DNA from: Thermovenabulum sp049723235
Lineage (GTDB): Bacteria > Bacillota > Thermosediminibacteria > Thermosediminibacterales > Thermosediminibacteraceae
Length of the DNA: 64,000 bases
Reading direction: 5' to 3'
Assembly: GCF_049723235.1 (NCBI RefSeq)
Contig: NZ_JBNARB010000010.1
Location: forward strand, 1 to 64,000
Shown here: positions 25,634 through 33,635 of the stretch, one piece after another
Layout of the letters: the number at the start of each line of letters is the position of its first letter
Numbering within the stretch: position 1 is the stretch's first letter
The notes under the pieces: generated by a model
Told to the model about the DNA's origin: nothing
Seen by the model: the letters and a program-made list of their open reading frames with translations, nothing else
The model's database searches: none
Position numbers and translations under genes: made by a program

Positions 25634-26737
25634 TTATGCATTGGCTTCTTCTAATATCTCCTTGAGAGCTTCAATAAATTTATTATTTTCTTCTCTTTTC
25701 CCCACCGAAACCCTTAAAGAAAATTTTAATGCTTCGCTGTTATAAATCCTCACCAATATTCCTCTTTTTACAAGTTCCTCAAAAACTTTTTTCGCTTCAA
25801 TATTTGATTCTAACAAAATAAAATTTGTAGAAGTAGTAAATATCCTGATATTTTTTATGTTCATCAATTCCTCTATCATTCTGTCCCTTTCTTTTATTAT
25901 TTCACCAATATTATTTAAAAATCTTTCCCTGTTTTTTAATATCAGTGAAGCAGCAGTCTGAGAAAAAAGGTTTACATTGAACGGAAGTTTGACCCTAAAA
26001 AGTTCTCTAATTATTTCTTTGTTTCCCAGCGCATAGCCTATTCTTAAGCCGGCTATGGAAAAAATTTTTGACATCGTTCTTATGATAATCAAATTTTCAT
26101 GTTCAAAGATCATATCCCGGTAAGTTTTACCGCCAAATTCAAAATACGCCTCATCAATGCATATTATCCCATCAAAGCTTTCAATTATTTCTTTTACTGC
26201 CTCTTCATTAAAATAATCACCCGTAGGGTTGTTCGGAGAACAAATAAACATTACTTTGTTTTTGGTTCCCATCGAATCTTTTTTTAATCTATCATAATAT
26301 TCATTTAAATCAATATCGAATCTATAAAATTCTTTGTCTTTTATTTTTACTAATGGAATATTAATAACCTCTGCCCCCGAAATTTTTGCAAAAACCTCAT
26401 AGCTGGGAAAGGTAGGTGAAAAAATATAAACTTTACTTTCCGGTCCGGCAAAGGCAAAATTGATATCGGCTATTATTTCATCAGCCCCATTTCCTATAAA
26501 TATTTGCTCTTTTTCTAAGCCGCAGTATTCAGATAATAACTTTCTTAACTCATCAGAATTCGGATCATTGTATAAATTAAAGGGTTTATTTTTTACTTCT
26601 TTAAAGATTTCATCCTTTAAATCATCCGGCACATCAAAATAAGATTCGTTGGCATTTAGTTTAATCATAAAATCAGGTCTTTCTTCAAAAAAGGGTTCTA
26701 TCTCGTATATTTCTTTTCTCAGGTATCTGGTAGTCAA
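25634..26737 (-). CDS. HisC-like aminotransferase (histidinol-phosphate aminotransferase, possibly CobD)
   Basis: Fold-type I PLP enzyme of 367 residues. The substrate loop KLNANESYFDVP, the GNGADEII segment, SPNNPTGD, DEAYFEF and the PLP-lysine region RTMSKIFSIAGLRIGY are all present. Together they fit HisC, which converts imidazole-acetol phosphate to histidinol phosphate. No other his gene is near. B12 genes lie next door across nfu, so the related threonine-phosphate decarboxylase CobD is an alternative, although the KLNANE motif favours HisC. The start is TTG at 26737, 7 nt after AGGAGG; the ATG at 26770 precedes the Shine-Dalgarno. Confidence 0.8.
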   Translation of the reverse strand: MTTRYLRKEIYEIEPFFEERPDFMIKLNANESYFDVPDDLKDEIFKEVKNKPFNLYNDPNSDELRKLLSEYCGLEKEQIFIGNGADEIIADINFAFAGPESKVYIFSPTFPSYEVFAKISGAEVINIPLVKIKDKEFYRFDIDLNEYYDRLKKDSMGTKNKVMFICSPNNPTGDYFNEEAVKEIIESFDGIICIDEAYFEFGGKTYRDMIFEHENLIIIRTMSKIFSIAGLRIGYALGNKEIIRELFRVKLPFNVNLFSQTAASLILKNRERFLNNIGEIIKERDRMIEELMNIKNIRIFTTSTNFILLESNIEAKKVFEELVKRGILVRIYNSEALKFSLRVSVGKREENNKFIEALKEILEEANA

Positions 26738-26783
26738 ACTATTTCCTCCTTTTCTTGTATATTTATGCATATACTTTTGCGGT

Positions 26784-26813
26784 ACTATATCATATTAAAT
26801 TATTTTGAGTCAA
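26784..26813 (-). promoter_or_regulatory. promoter of the hisC-like gene
   Basis: Minus-strand -35 TTGACT (26808-26813), 18-bp spacer, -10 TATAGT (26784-26789). Confidence 0.65.
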
Positions 26814-26904
26814 TACTAAAAATAAAGTTGACATTAATCTTTATAATAATAAACTTGTTTGATATAATTAACTGGAAAACTTTTAAAGAAGGGATGGGAT
26901 TAAT

Positions 26905-27129
26905 TTGAAAGAAAAAGTTCAAGAAGTATTAAATAAAATTCGTCCATCTCTGCAAGCTGACGGCGGAGATGTAGAACTTGTGGATGTGGATGAAAAAGAA
27001 GGAATAGTAAAGGTAAGATTAACGGGTAGCTGTTTTGGTTGTCCTTTTTCAACAATGACTTTAAAAAATGGAATCGAACAAATTTTGAAGGAAGAAATTC
27101 CACAGGTAAAGGAAGTGAAAGCGGTATAA
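26905..27129 (+). CDS. Nfu/NifU C-terminal domain iron-sulfur carrier
   Basis: Protein of 74 residues, essentially a stand-alone NifU C-terminal domain. It has the signature LQADGGDVELVDV and the cluster-binding CFGC motif (CxxC, residues 43-46), followed by a conserved hydrophobic helix. It probably carries a 4Fe-4S cluster to target proteins. The start is TTG behind an AGAAGGGATGGGA stretch. It is monocistronic, on the plus strand, with a TATAAT at 26863-26868 and only a poor -35. Confidence 0.9.
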   Translation: MKEKVQEVLNKIRPSLQADGGDVELVDVDEKEGIVKVRLTGSCFGCPFSTMTLKNGIEQILKEEIPQVKEVKAV

Positions 27130-27132
27130 TTA

Positions 27133-27164
27133 AAGGGAGTACGGTACATTCACCGTACTCCCTA
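27133..27164. terminator. shared hairpin between nfu and cobC
   Basis: Perfect inverted repeat GGGAGTACGGT (27135-27145) and ACCGTACTCCC (27152-27162). The convergent cobC stop codon overlaps it. U-tracts are weak on both sides. Confidence 0.65.
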
Positions 27165-27785
27165 TTTTAAATGACATGTATCATTTATTTTCACAATAAA
27201 AGCATTCTTTTTAATATCTCCATCATCTTCCACCACAATCTCCGTAATAGAAGCATTTCCTATTTTTATTTTAAAAAAGGCTTCGGTATTTATCCCCAGT
27301 ATAGCGGATATCACAGCTTTAATTGGACCTCCGTGGGTCACCACGAGGATATTTTTATTTCCCTTGTGGGATCTTGCCATTTCCGAAAGTATATAATCCA
27401 CCCTATTTATTAACTCTGAAAGGCTTTCTCCTCCAAGTGGTTGTAAACAAAACGGATTATTAAGCCATTCAGTATATTCGTCTTTTTCTTCCTTCATAAG
27501 CTCTTCATAGGTTTTACCTTCCCATTTTCCAAAACACAACTCCCTTAAAAGAGGGGTTATCACTACTTTTTTATTGTGAAAATTATTTATTATTTTTGCT
27601 GTATTTAAAGCTCTCATAAGATCACTGGAGTAAATTGCTTCAATATTTTCCTCCCGAAACACATTAGCTAATCTCCAGGCCTGTTGCTCCCCTTCTTTAC
27701 TAAGAGGAATATCCAGCTGCCCCTGATAGCGGGTTTCTTTGTTCCATAAGGTCTCTCCATGTCTTATAAGAAAAATTCTCGGCAT
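27162..27785 (-). CDS. cobC: alpha-ribazole phosphatase / histidine phosphatase
   Basis: Histidine-phosphatase superfamily protein of 207 residues with the catalytic RHGETLWN motif at 8-15, a conserved Arg in SSDLMRALNTA, and the second His in VVTHGGPIK. In B12 biosynthesis CobC removes the phosphate from alpha-ribazole-5'-phosphate (or adenosylcobalamin phosphate). The family is broad and the substrate is assigned from the neighbouring cobS and cobU. The ATG follows GGGTGAAATAAT. Confidence 0.85.
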   Translation of the reverse strand: MPRIFLIRHGETLWNKETRYQGQLDIPLSKEGEQQAWRLANVFREENIEAIYSSDLMRALNTAKIINNFHNKKVVITPLLRELCFGKWEGKTYEELMKEEKDEYTEWLNNPFCLQPLGGESLSELINRVDYILSEMARSHKGNKNILVVTHGGPIKAVISAILGINTEAFFKIKIGNASITEIVVEDDGDIKKNAFIVKINDTCHLK

Positions 27786-27808
27786 ATTATTTCACCCATT
27801 CCACAATT

Positions 27809-28540
27809 TTATTTATATAACAGCATTAAAATCAATAAAGAAAATATTTCTCCAAACTCGTTCAAAGCTCCATAAGTATCCCCGGTCATTCCTTTTAATT
27901 CCTTCATTATGTAAAAACTAAAAATAAGACCCGAAAAAATTAATGCCGTTAAGAAGTAAAATACTTTTAATTTCAAAATTATGCCGCAAATAATAACGCA
28001 TATGAATGAAGATATAAAAAATCTTATCCTACCTTTTCCGCAATTAAAAGCTTTGCCCAGGCCTTTTTCCCTTAAATACGGAAAGAAAACGATACCAAAA
28101 CTAATAAGCCATCTTCCGGCAACCGGTACAATTATTAATAATAGGGGATTTTCTTTTAATATAGATAAAATCCCTGAAAATTTTAAAAGAAAATCAAGAA
28201 CTATTGCAATTACTCCAAAAGCACCGACCCGGCTATCTTTCATTATTTCCAGCTTTTTTTCCCTTTCTTTTCCACTGAAAATACCGTCAGAAGTATCCGC
28301 AAGCCCATCCAAGTGGATACCACCCGTAATAACGGTTTCTGCAGTTAAAATTAATGCACAAAGGAAAGATTCTTCCAGTAATCCTTTTAATGCAAAAAAA
28401 ATTGCATATAAAATGCCCCCAATAAATGCACCGATTAAAGGAAAAAAACACACCGAGCGCTGTAAATCTTTTTCGGTGATTGGCGTTTTTAAAAATTGAG
28501 GAAATCGGGTTAAAAACAAAAGAGCGGTATAAACAGGCAA
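27809..28540 (-). CDS. cobS: adenosylcobinamide-GDP ribazoletransferase
   Basis: Integral membrane enzyme of about 243 residues that joins adenosylcobinamide-GDP to alpha-ribazole. It has the CobS pattern: LLFLTRFP at the start, FPLIGAFIGG, the catalytic stretch TGGIHLDGLADTSDG, then GAFG and several membrane helices. The Shine-Dalgarno AGAGGTG includes the GTG at 28549, so the TTG at 28540 with a 6-nt spacing is the better start. It overlaps functionally and positionally with cobU, which ends 2 nt before that GTG. Confidence 0.93.
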   Translation of the reverse strand: MPVYTALLFLTRFPQFLKTPITEKDLQRSVCFFPLIGAFIGGILYAIFFALKGLLEESFLCALILTAETVITGGIHLDGLADTSDGIFSGKEREKKLEIMKDSRVGAFGVIAIVLDFLLKFSGILSILKENPLLLIIVPVAGRWLISFGIVFFPYLREKGLGKAFNCGKGRIRFFISSFICVIICGIILKLKVFYFLTALIFSGLIFSFYIMKELKGMTGDTYGALNEFGEIFSLLILMLLYK

Positions 28541-28551
28541 AGATACCACCT

Positions 28552-29106
28552 CTATTTAATCTTTAAAGGAATACCCGAAACCATAAAATAGACTTCTTCT
28601 GAAGCTTCAGCAATTCTTTGATTGGCTTCACCCAGCAAGTCTCTGTAAAATCTTGCTAATGGGTATTCGGGAACAATCCCTAAACCCACTTCATTTGAGA
28701 CTATTATAAACTTTGCATTTAACTTTCTCGCGTTTTTAAGCATTTCTTCTAATTCTTGTAAAAATTCTCCCCGGATTCTTTCCTGTAAAAATATATCTTC
28801 AGAAAAATCTTTTAAAATCCAGTTTGAAGTATAAAGAGCTATACAGTCTAATAATACGAATTTTAAGTCGTTAATATAATTTTCTTTTGTTATTTTTTCC
28901 AACACCTTAGAAACGTAAAGGGGTTCTTCAATGGTTATCCAGTTATAGGGTCTTCTTTTTTTATGATTCTCTATTCTTTTCTCCATTTCTTCATCTTTTG
29001 CTTCAGCGGTAGCAATATATATTACCCTGCCGTCAGTATCTCTTGCCAATTTTTCCGCAAAAGAGCTTTTCCCGCTTCTTGCCCCTCCGGTGATAAAAAT
29101 TATCAT
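28552..29106 (-). CDS. cobU: adenosylcobinamide kinase / guanylyltransferase
   Basis: Bifunctional enzyme of 184 residues that phosphorylates adenosylcobinamide and adds GMP. Walker A is GGARSGKSSFAE (7-18), then the IATAEAKDEEM and HKKRRPYNWITIEEP segments (the guanylylated His region), and VSNEVGLGIVPEYPLARFYRDLLG near the end. The ATG has a GGGAGG Shine-Dalgarno. It sits between btuC and cobS in the riboswitch operon. Confidence 0.95.
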   Translation of the reverse strand: MIIFITGGARSGKSSFAEKLARDTDGRVIYIATAEAKDEEMEKRIENHKKRRPYNWITIEEPLYVSKVLEKITKENYINDLKFVLLDCIALYTSNWILKDFSEDIFLQERIRGEFLQELEEMLKNARKLNAKFIIVSNEVGLGIVPEYPLARFYRDLLGEANQRIAEASEEVYFMVSGIPLKIK

Positions 29107-29125
29107 CTTTTAATCCTCCCGAAGC

Positions 29126-30157
29126 TTATGAAAAATCTATTTTTTTATTTTTTATCAATAGATACAGAAAGAAAGGCCCACCCACCAAAGCTGTAATTAT
29201 ACCTACAGGCATTTCAGATGGAGCTATAATCACCCTTGAAAGAGTATCCATCACCATGAGGTAAAGTCCGCCAAATAAAGCAGAAAAAACGTATAGATTT
29301 CTATGGTCCGGGCCTATTATCAATCTTGAAATATGGGGTATAATGAGACCCACAAACCCAATTATACCACAAAAAGCAACTGCGGAAGCGGTAAGTAGAG
29401 AAGCTGAAATCAAACATAGTTTTTTTAATAATTCCACATCCACTCCGGTGAAAAAAGCGGTTTCTTCACCCAACTGCAAGACGTTCAGTCCTCTTAAAAT
29501 AAAAAAACCCGCTAAAAATCCTGTTATTCCATAAGGAAGGTTAATAATCACTTCCTTCCATCCCTGATAAGAAAAGCTGCCCAGATGCCAGAAATAAATG
29601 TTTTTTAATTTTTCTCCTGAAGCATACATAAGAAACGACACGATAGCGGAAAGAAAACTGCTAACAGCAATTCCCGAAAGCAAAATCGAAAATGAAAGGG
29701 TTTTTCCACCAATTCGTGCTATAGACCATACGAGAAATACTGCAAAAAGAGCACCAAGAAAAGAAAAAAAAGGGGTCGCGTTCATTCCCAGAAAATTCAT
29801 ACCTTGAAAATACAAAATAGCCAACGAAGCCCCTAAGGACGCTCCCGATGACGCCCCAATCACGTAAGGATCGGTTAAAGGGTTCCTGAACATTCCCTGA
29901 TAAATTACTCCTGCACAGGAAAGTTCAGCCCCCACAAGAAAAGAAAGTATTATCCTGGGAAGCCTGAAATTAAGTATTATAACTTTTTCCGCAAAAGTAA
30001 AGTTATATTCTCTTTTAGTAAATAAAGATAACAGGATAAGGGGTATCTTTTTTTCCGGTATATAAAAGGCACCCATGCTTATGGAAATTACGCTTCCCAG
30101 GAAAATTAATAATAATAGTAGAAAATATATATACTTTTTCGATATTTTACGGAACAT
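29126..30157 (-). CDS. btuC: FecCD/BtuC family ABC transporter permease
   Basis: Polytopic permease of 343 residues with about ten membrane helices. It carries the family motifs NFRLPRIILSFLVGAELSCAGVIYQGMFRNPLTDPYVIGASSGA and IGFVGLIIPHISRLI, the second being the coupling helix for an ATPase. Cobalamin or cobinamide is the likely cargo, from the riboswitch and the following cob genes. No ATP-binding subunit gene is present in this operon, so the ATPase must come from elsewhere. The ATG has a GGAGGGG Shine-Dalgarno. Confidence 0.92.
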   Translation of the reverse strand: MFRKISKKYIYFLLLLLIFLGSVISISMGAFYIPEKKIPLILLSLFTKREYNFTFAEKVIILNFRLPRIILSFLVGAELSCAGVIYQGMFRNPLTDPYVIGASSGASLGASLAILYFQGMNFLGMNATPFFSFLGALFAVFLVWSIARIGGKTLSFSILLSGIAVSSFLSAIVSFLMYASGEKLKNIYFWHLGSFSYQGWKEVIINLPYGITGFLAGFFILRGLNVLQLGEETAFFTGVDVELLKKLCLISASLLTASAVAFCGIIGFVGLIIPHISRLIIGPDHRNLYVFSALFGGLYLMVMDTLSRVIIAPSEMPVGIITALVGGPFFLYLLIKNKKIDFS

Positions 30158-30172
30158 CTTCCCCTCCGGTAC

Positions 30173-31141
30173 TTATTTAAAAATCTCTGGATGTATTATT
30201 TTTGCAAATTGTTCCAACCCATCCACTAATCTCGGTGTTGGTCTTTGTATAATATTTTCATCCACGTAAAATACCTTGTCATTTTTAACTGCATTGATAT
30301 TGCTCCAACCGGGTCTTTTAACAATATCTTCTTTTGTCTGTTCATTTGTACCGTTAGTACCGTGATGAGAAAATATTATAATATCAGGGTTCTTGGCTAT
30401 TATTACTTCCTGTCCATAAACAGGATAAGGCTTATCCGAATCGCTTGCAATATTTTTCCCACCTGCTTTGGTTATAAGGTCATCCACAAAAGTCCCCGGC
30501 CCGACAGTGGTAATGGGTGAAGGCCATAATTCGTAAAATACTGTAGGTTTTTTATCTTCAGGTAAAGATGAAACTTTTTCTTTTACGGCATCTATTCTCT
30601 TTTTCAGAGAATCTACAAGTTCAATAGCATTCTTTTCTCTTCCGGTGGCTTTCCCTACGAGAATCAAGCTATCAAGCATGTCTTCGAGATTTTTCGGTTC
30701 CAGCACTATTACCGGTATTTTCAATTCTTCTAATCTTTTCACAGGCTTTTCATGCATGGTTGTGGCAAGTACAAGATCCGGATTTAGTGATATTATTTTT
30801 TCAATATTAGGATTTGAAAAATCTCCTATTTTCTCTTTACTTTTCGCTTCTTCGGGATAATCACAATAGTTTGTAACACCTACAACCTTATCGCCTAAAC
30901 CCAAGGCAAATAATATTTCCGTATTGCTGGGCGATAAAGAAATTATCCTTAAGGGTTCCTTTTCGATCTTAACCTCCCTGCCAAGGCTGTCTTTTAACGT
31001 TACGGGAAAAGGCCCATTATTAGAATTTAAATTTTGTGAATTATTATTGCTGTTTTTGCTACAACCGGACAAAGCAACTACAATAATTGCTGCAACCAAC
31101 AAAATTGTTAAGAGATTTTTGGTAATTATTTTGTTTTTCAC
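30173..31141 (-). CDS. btuF: cobalamin/iron-siderophore type ABC substrate-binding lipoprotein
   Basis: Periplasmic-binding-type lipoprotein of 322 residues. It has a signal peptide with lipobox VALSGCSK (Cys at about 27), an Asn/Ser-rich linker, and two lobes of the TroA/BtuF fold (RIISLSPSNTEILFALGLGDKVVGVT; PTVFYELWPSP). It captures corrinoid outside the cell and delivers it to BtuC. The GTG start at 31141 has an AGGAGG Shine-Dalgarno. It is the first gene after the cobalamin riboswitch. Confidence 0.92.
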   Translation of the reverse strand: MKNKIITKNLLTILLVAAIIVVALSGCSKNSNNNSQNLNSNNGPFPVTLKDSLGREVKIEKEPLRIISLSPSNTEILFALGLGDKVVGVTNYCDYPEEAKSKEKIGDFSNPNIEKIISLNPDLVLATTMHEKPVKRLEELKIPVIVLEPKNLEDMLDSLILVGKATGREKNAIELVDSLKKRIDAVKEKVSSLPEDKKPTVFYELWPSPITTVGPGTFVDDLITKAGGKNIASDSDKPYPVYGQEVIIAKNPDIIIFSHHGTNGTNEQTKEDIVKRPGWSNINAVKNDKVFYVDENIIQRPTPRLVDGLEQFAKIIHPEIFK

Positions 31142-31219
31142 GTTCTTCCTCCTATCTTATTGACATATTATTCAATTTATTATTGATTCAACCTTGAAAA
31201 ATTACTTTTTTCTGTAACT

Positions 31220-31260
31220 AAAAAAAACCCAACCTTTCGGGAAGGAAAAGTTGGGTTTTT
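31220..31260 (-). terminator. riboswitch-controlled terminator
   Basis: Minus-strand hairpin AAACCCAAC ... GTTGGGTTT with an inner stem, followed by eight T. It lies between the cobalamin aptamer and btuF, so it is the expected expression platform. Confidence 0.85.
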
Positions 31261-31304
31261 CTCCACTCATAAATGTACTCCCCCTTTCTTCCGAAGGTTC
31301 AGTA

Positions 31305-31465
31305 CAAAACTTCAGGCAGGTCTCCTGGCTCCCGGTTCATCTTTCCTGCGCCTTCCCGGGGCATAACTCCCCAGTGGCAAACTGCAGTACATCACCGGTT
31401 ACAGTGGCGGGACCGCTCAGGATTTTCACCTGATTCCCTTTTAAGCAATCTGCACCTGAAGCTGT
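31305..31465 (-). promoter_or_regulatory. cobalamin (B12) riboswitch
   Basis: Closing stem CTTCAGG/CCTGAAG (31455-31461 with 31310-31316). Conserved parts read in order on the minus strand: GGGAATCAGGTGAAAATCC, GCCACTGTAACC, the GGGAAGGCGCAGGA region, and the B12 box AGCCAGGAGACCTGCC (31315-31330). Adenosylcobalamin binding should cause termination at 31220-31260 and shut off btuF-btuC-cobUSC. Confidence 0.97.
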
Positions 31466-31492
31466 ATTCCTATTTATTTTATTCTAAAAACT

Positions 31493-31521
31493 ATTATAAG
31501 TTAATTCCCTTTTTATTACAA
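31493..31521 (-). promoter_or_regulatory. promoter of the B12 operon, inside the 3' end of ptsI
   Basis: Minus-strand -35 TTGTAA (31516-31521), 17-bp spacer, -10 TATAAT (31493-31498). It overlaps the ptsI stop and fires into the riboswitch. Confidence 0.65.
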
Positions 31522-33227
31522 GTTTCTTTTATTAGTAACCTGATTTCCTCAGGATTATCCATTAAAAGTACTTTTTCCGCCAGTTCTTTTGCTTCATCGT
31601 ATTTAAAGGATCTTATTATCTTTTTGGCAAAAGGTATTGAAGTAGCGCTCATAGAAAATTCGTCAAGCCCCAAACCCAAAAGAAGCGGTACTGCCAGGGG
31701 TTCTCCTGCCATTTCCCCGCACATTCCCGTCCACTTTCCTTCCCTGTGCGAGGCATCAATGACATTCTTTATAAGCCTTATTATAGCAGGATTAAAGGGT
31801 TCATAAAGATAGGCAATTTTTTCGTTCATTCGGTCTACTGCCAATGTATACTGAATAAGGTCATTGGTCCCAATACTGAAAAAGTCCACTTCCTTTGCAA
31901 GAATATCCGCACACACTGCAGCAGAAGGAATTTCTACCATTATGCCTACTTCTATATTTTCATCGAAGGCTACTTTTTCCTTTTTCAGTTCTTCCATCGC
32001 TTCTTTTAATACCCGGTTAGCTTTTCTTATCTCGTCTATACCGGAAATCATTGGATACATAATCCTGATCTTGCCATGGGCGCTTGCTCGCAAAATCGCC
32101 CTTAATTGCACTTTAAATAAATCTTTTCTATCCAAACACAGCCTGATAGCTCTGAACCCTAAAAAAGGATTTAATTCTTCGGGCATTTCAAGATAGGGTA
32201 GTTTTTTATCTCCCCCTATGTCGAGGGTCCTTATTATTACCGGCTTACCCTGCATTGCCTCAGCTACTTCTTTATAAGCTTTATATTGTTCCTCTTCCGA
32301 GGGCATGTCCTCCCTATCCATATACAAAAACTCGGTTCTATACAGGCCAATACCCTCCGCTCCATTTTCCAAAGCACCTTTAACATCTTTGGGAGTACCT
32401 ATATTTGCTGATAACTCTACCCTTCTTTTTTTATCTACAGTTTCGGCACTTAAAAAGAGAATTGCCTTCATTTCCTCTTTCATTTTTAAATACTCATCTT
32501 TTTTGTCCATGTAGTTTTTTAATGTGTCGCTATCGGGATTAACTATTAAGATTCCGTTTATACCATCTACAATAACCAGTTCTCCGTCCTTTACTTTTTC
32601 ACTGACTTCCTGCAACCCAACTACAGCAGGAATTTCCAGCGATCTTGCCATAATGGCGGTATGAGAGGTTCTGCCACCCATGTCGGTAGCAAAGGCTAAC
32701 ACTTTATTTTTATCCAGCTGAGCGGTATCGGAAGGGGTTAAGTCCTTAGCCAGAACAATCACCGTATCATTTAACTCCGATAAGCTTTTTATTGGGATGC
32801 CTAAAATATTCTTAATTATCCTTTCCCCTACGTCTCTAATATCCGCTGCCCTCTCTCTCATGTATTCATCTTCCATAGAAGAAAAAATATCTATATATCC
32901 TTCAATTACCGTTTTAACTGCAAATTCAGCGCATAATTTTTCGTTTTTTATTTTCTCTTCAATCTCTGAAAATAGAACCGGGTCCTCTAAAACCATTAAA
33001 TGGGCCTCGAAGATTCTGGCCTTGTCTTCTCCTAATTTTTCCAGAGCATTTTCTTTTATCCGTTGCAGTTGTTCTTTGGATAAATTTATGGATTTATTTA
33101 ATTTTAGAAGTTCTGCCTCCACTTCATCCTCATTAACCCATCTCTGTTCAACTTTTACTTCAATGTTTTTATAAATAAAAGCTTTCCCAATAGCTATACC
33201 CGGTGAAGCTGCAATACCTTTATACAT
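31494..33227 (-). CDS. ptsI: PTS enzyme I (phosphoenolpyruvate-protein phosphotransferase)
   Basis: General PTS protein of 577 residues that passes phosphate from PEP to HPr. The N-terminal part holds the phospho-His site GGRTSHTAIMARS (His189). The C-terminal PEP-binding barrel has GIGLYRTEFLYMDRE, GGDKKLPYL, and the active-site Cys region GKWTGMCGEMAG. The ATG has a GGGGGG(A)G-type Shine-Dalgarno. HPr (ptsH) is not in this window. Its neighbour upstream is a small zinc-ribbon protein with which it shares a promoter. Confidence 0.97.
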   Translation of the reverse strand: MYKGIAASPGIAIGKAFIYKNIEVKVEQRWVNEDEVEAELLKLNKSINLSKEQLQRIKENALEKLGEDKARIFEAHLMVLEDPVLFSEIEEKIKNEKLCAEFAVKTVIEGYIDIFSSMEDEYMRERAADIRDVGERIIKNILGIPIKSLSELNDTVIVLAKDLTPSDTAQLDKNKVLAFATDMGGRTSHTAIMARSLEIPAVVGLQEVSEKVKDGELVIVDGINGILIVNPDSDTLKNYMDKKDEYLKMKEEMKAILFLSAETVDKKRRVELSANIGTPKDVKGALENGAEGIGLYRTEFLYMDREDMPSEEEQYKAYKEVAEAMQGKPVIIRTLDIGGDKKLPYLEMPEELNPFLGFRAIRLCLDRKDLFKVQLRAILRASAHGKIRIMYPMISGIDEIRKANRVLKEAMEELKKEKVAFDENIEVGIMVEIPSAAVCADILAKEVDFFSIGTNDLIQYTLAVDRMNEKIAYLYEPFNPAIIRLIKNVIDASHREGKWTGMCGEMAGEPLAVPLLLGLGLDEFSMSATSIPFAKKIIRSFKYDEAKELAEKVLLMDNPEEIRLLIKETCNKKGINL

Positions 33228-33240
33228 ATTCTCCCCCCAA

Positions 33241-33567
33241 CTATTCTTCTTTTTTTAAAATATCTTCTACCTCTTTTACAATTCGATAAGGTTTAGTAAC
33301 TATTCTAATAGGCAGGGAAAGGATGAATTTTTTTAAATCCCCTTCCAGTTCTTTTGTCATCCTGTAAGGTTTCGTCAAAATCCTCTCAATAAAGTCAAAG
33401 GCGTAGTTTTCAAGAAGTTTTTCCCTTCTTATCTCAATTTCGCTGCCGCATTCCTCGCATTTTATCCTCTTCAAAATATTTCCTGCGTAATAAACTGTAT
33501 GCGGGGTTTCTTTATTGCAATGTAGGCAAAAAAGTTCAGCCTCCATTTTCGAGGTCTTTCCATCCAT
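33241..33567 (-). CDS. zinc-ribbon small protein ('bh protein' type)
   Basis: Protein of 108 residues, function unknown. Two CxxC pairs (C14/C17 and C37/C40) form a likely zinc ribbon. The remainder holds a duplicated segment, TKPYR at residues 65-69 and again at 91-95, each followed by an acidic helix. Similar short proteins are annotated in thermophilic Clostridia only as 'bh protein'. The ATG at 33567 follows AGGAGG by 7-8 nt. It is co-transcribed with ptsI 13 bp downstream, so a PTS link is possible but unproven. Confidence 0.7.
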   Translation of the reverse strand: MDGKTSKMEAELFCLHCNKETPHTVYYAGNILKRIKCEECGSEIEIRREKLLENYAFDFIERILTKPYRMTKELEGDLKKFILSLPIRIVTKPYRIVKEVEDILKKEE

Positions 33568-33599
33568 ACCCCGGACCTCCTGATGATTATTATAAATAT

Positions 33600-33628
33600 A
33601 CTATAACTTTTAATTTAAAAAGTTGCAA
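33600..33628 (-). promoter_or_regulatory. promoter of the zinc-ribbon gene and ptsI
   Basis: Minus-strand -35 TTGCAA (33623-33628), 17-bp spacer, -10 TATAGT (33600-33605), in the gap after lpdA. Confidence 0.65.
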
Positions 33629-33635
33629 CAATTTC

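Noticed and set aside
25609..25640. Forespore (sigma-G-like) promoter for the SASP gene
   Set aside because: TGCATA and AATATAA are present but the 19-bp spacing and weak -10 do not support a call.
31273..31806. Plus-strand frame over the riboswitch
   Set aside because: Antisense to the cobalamin aptamer and to ptsI; not a gene.
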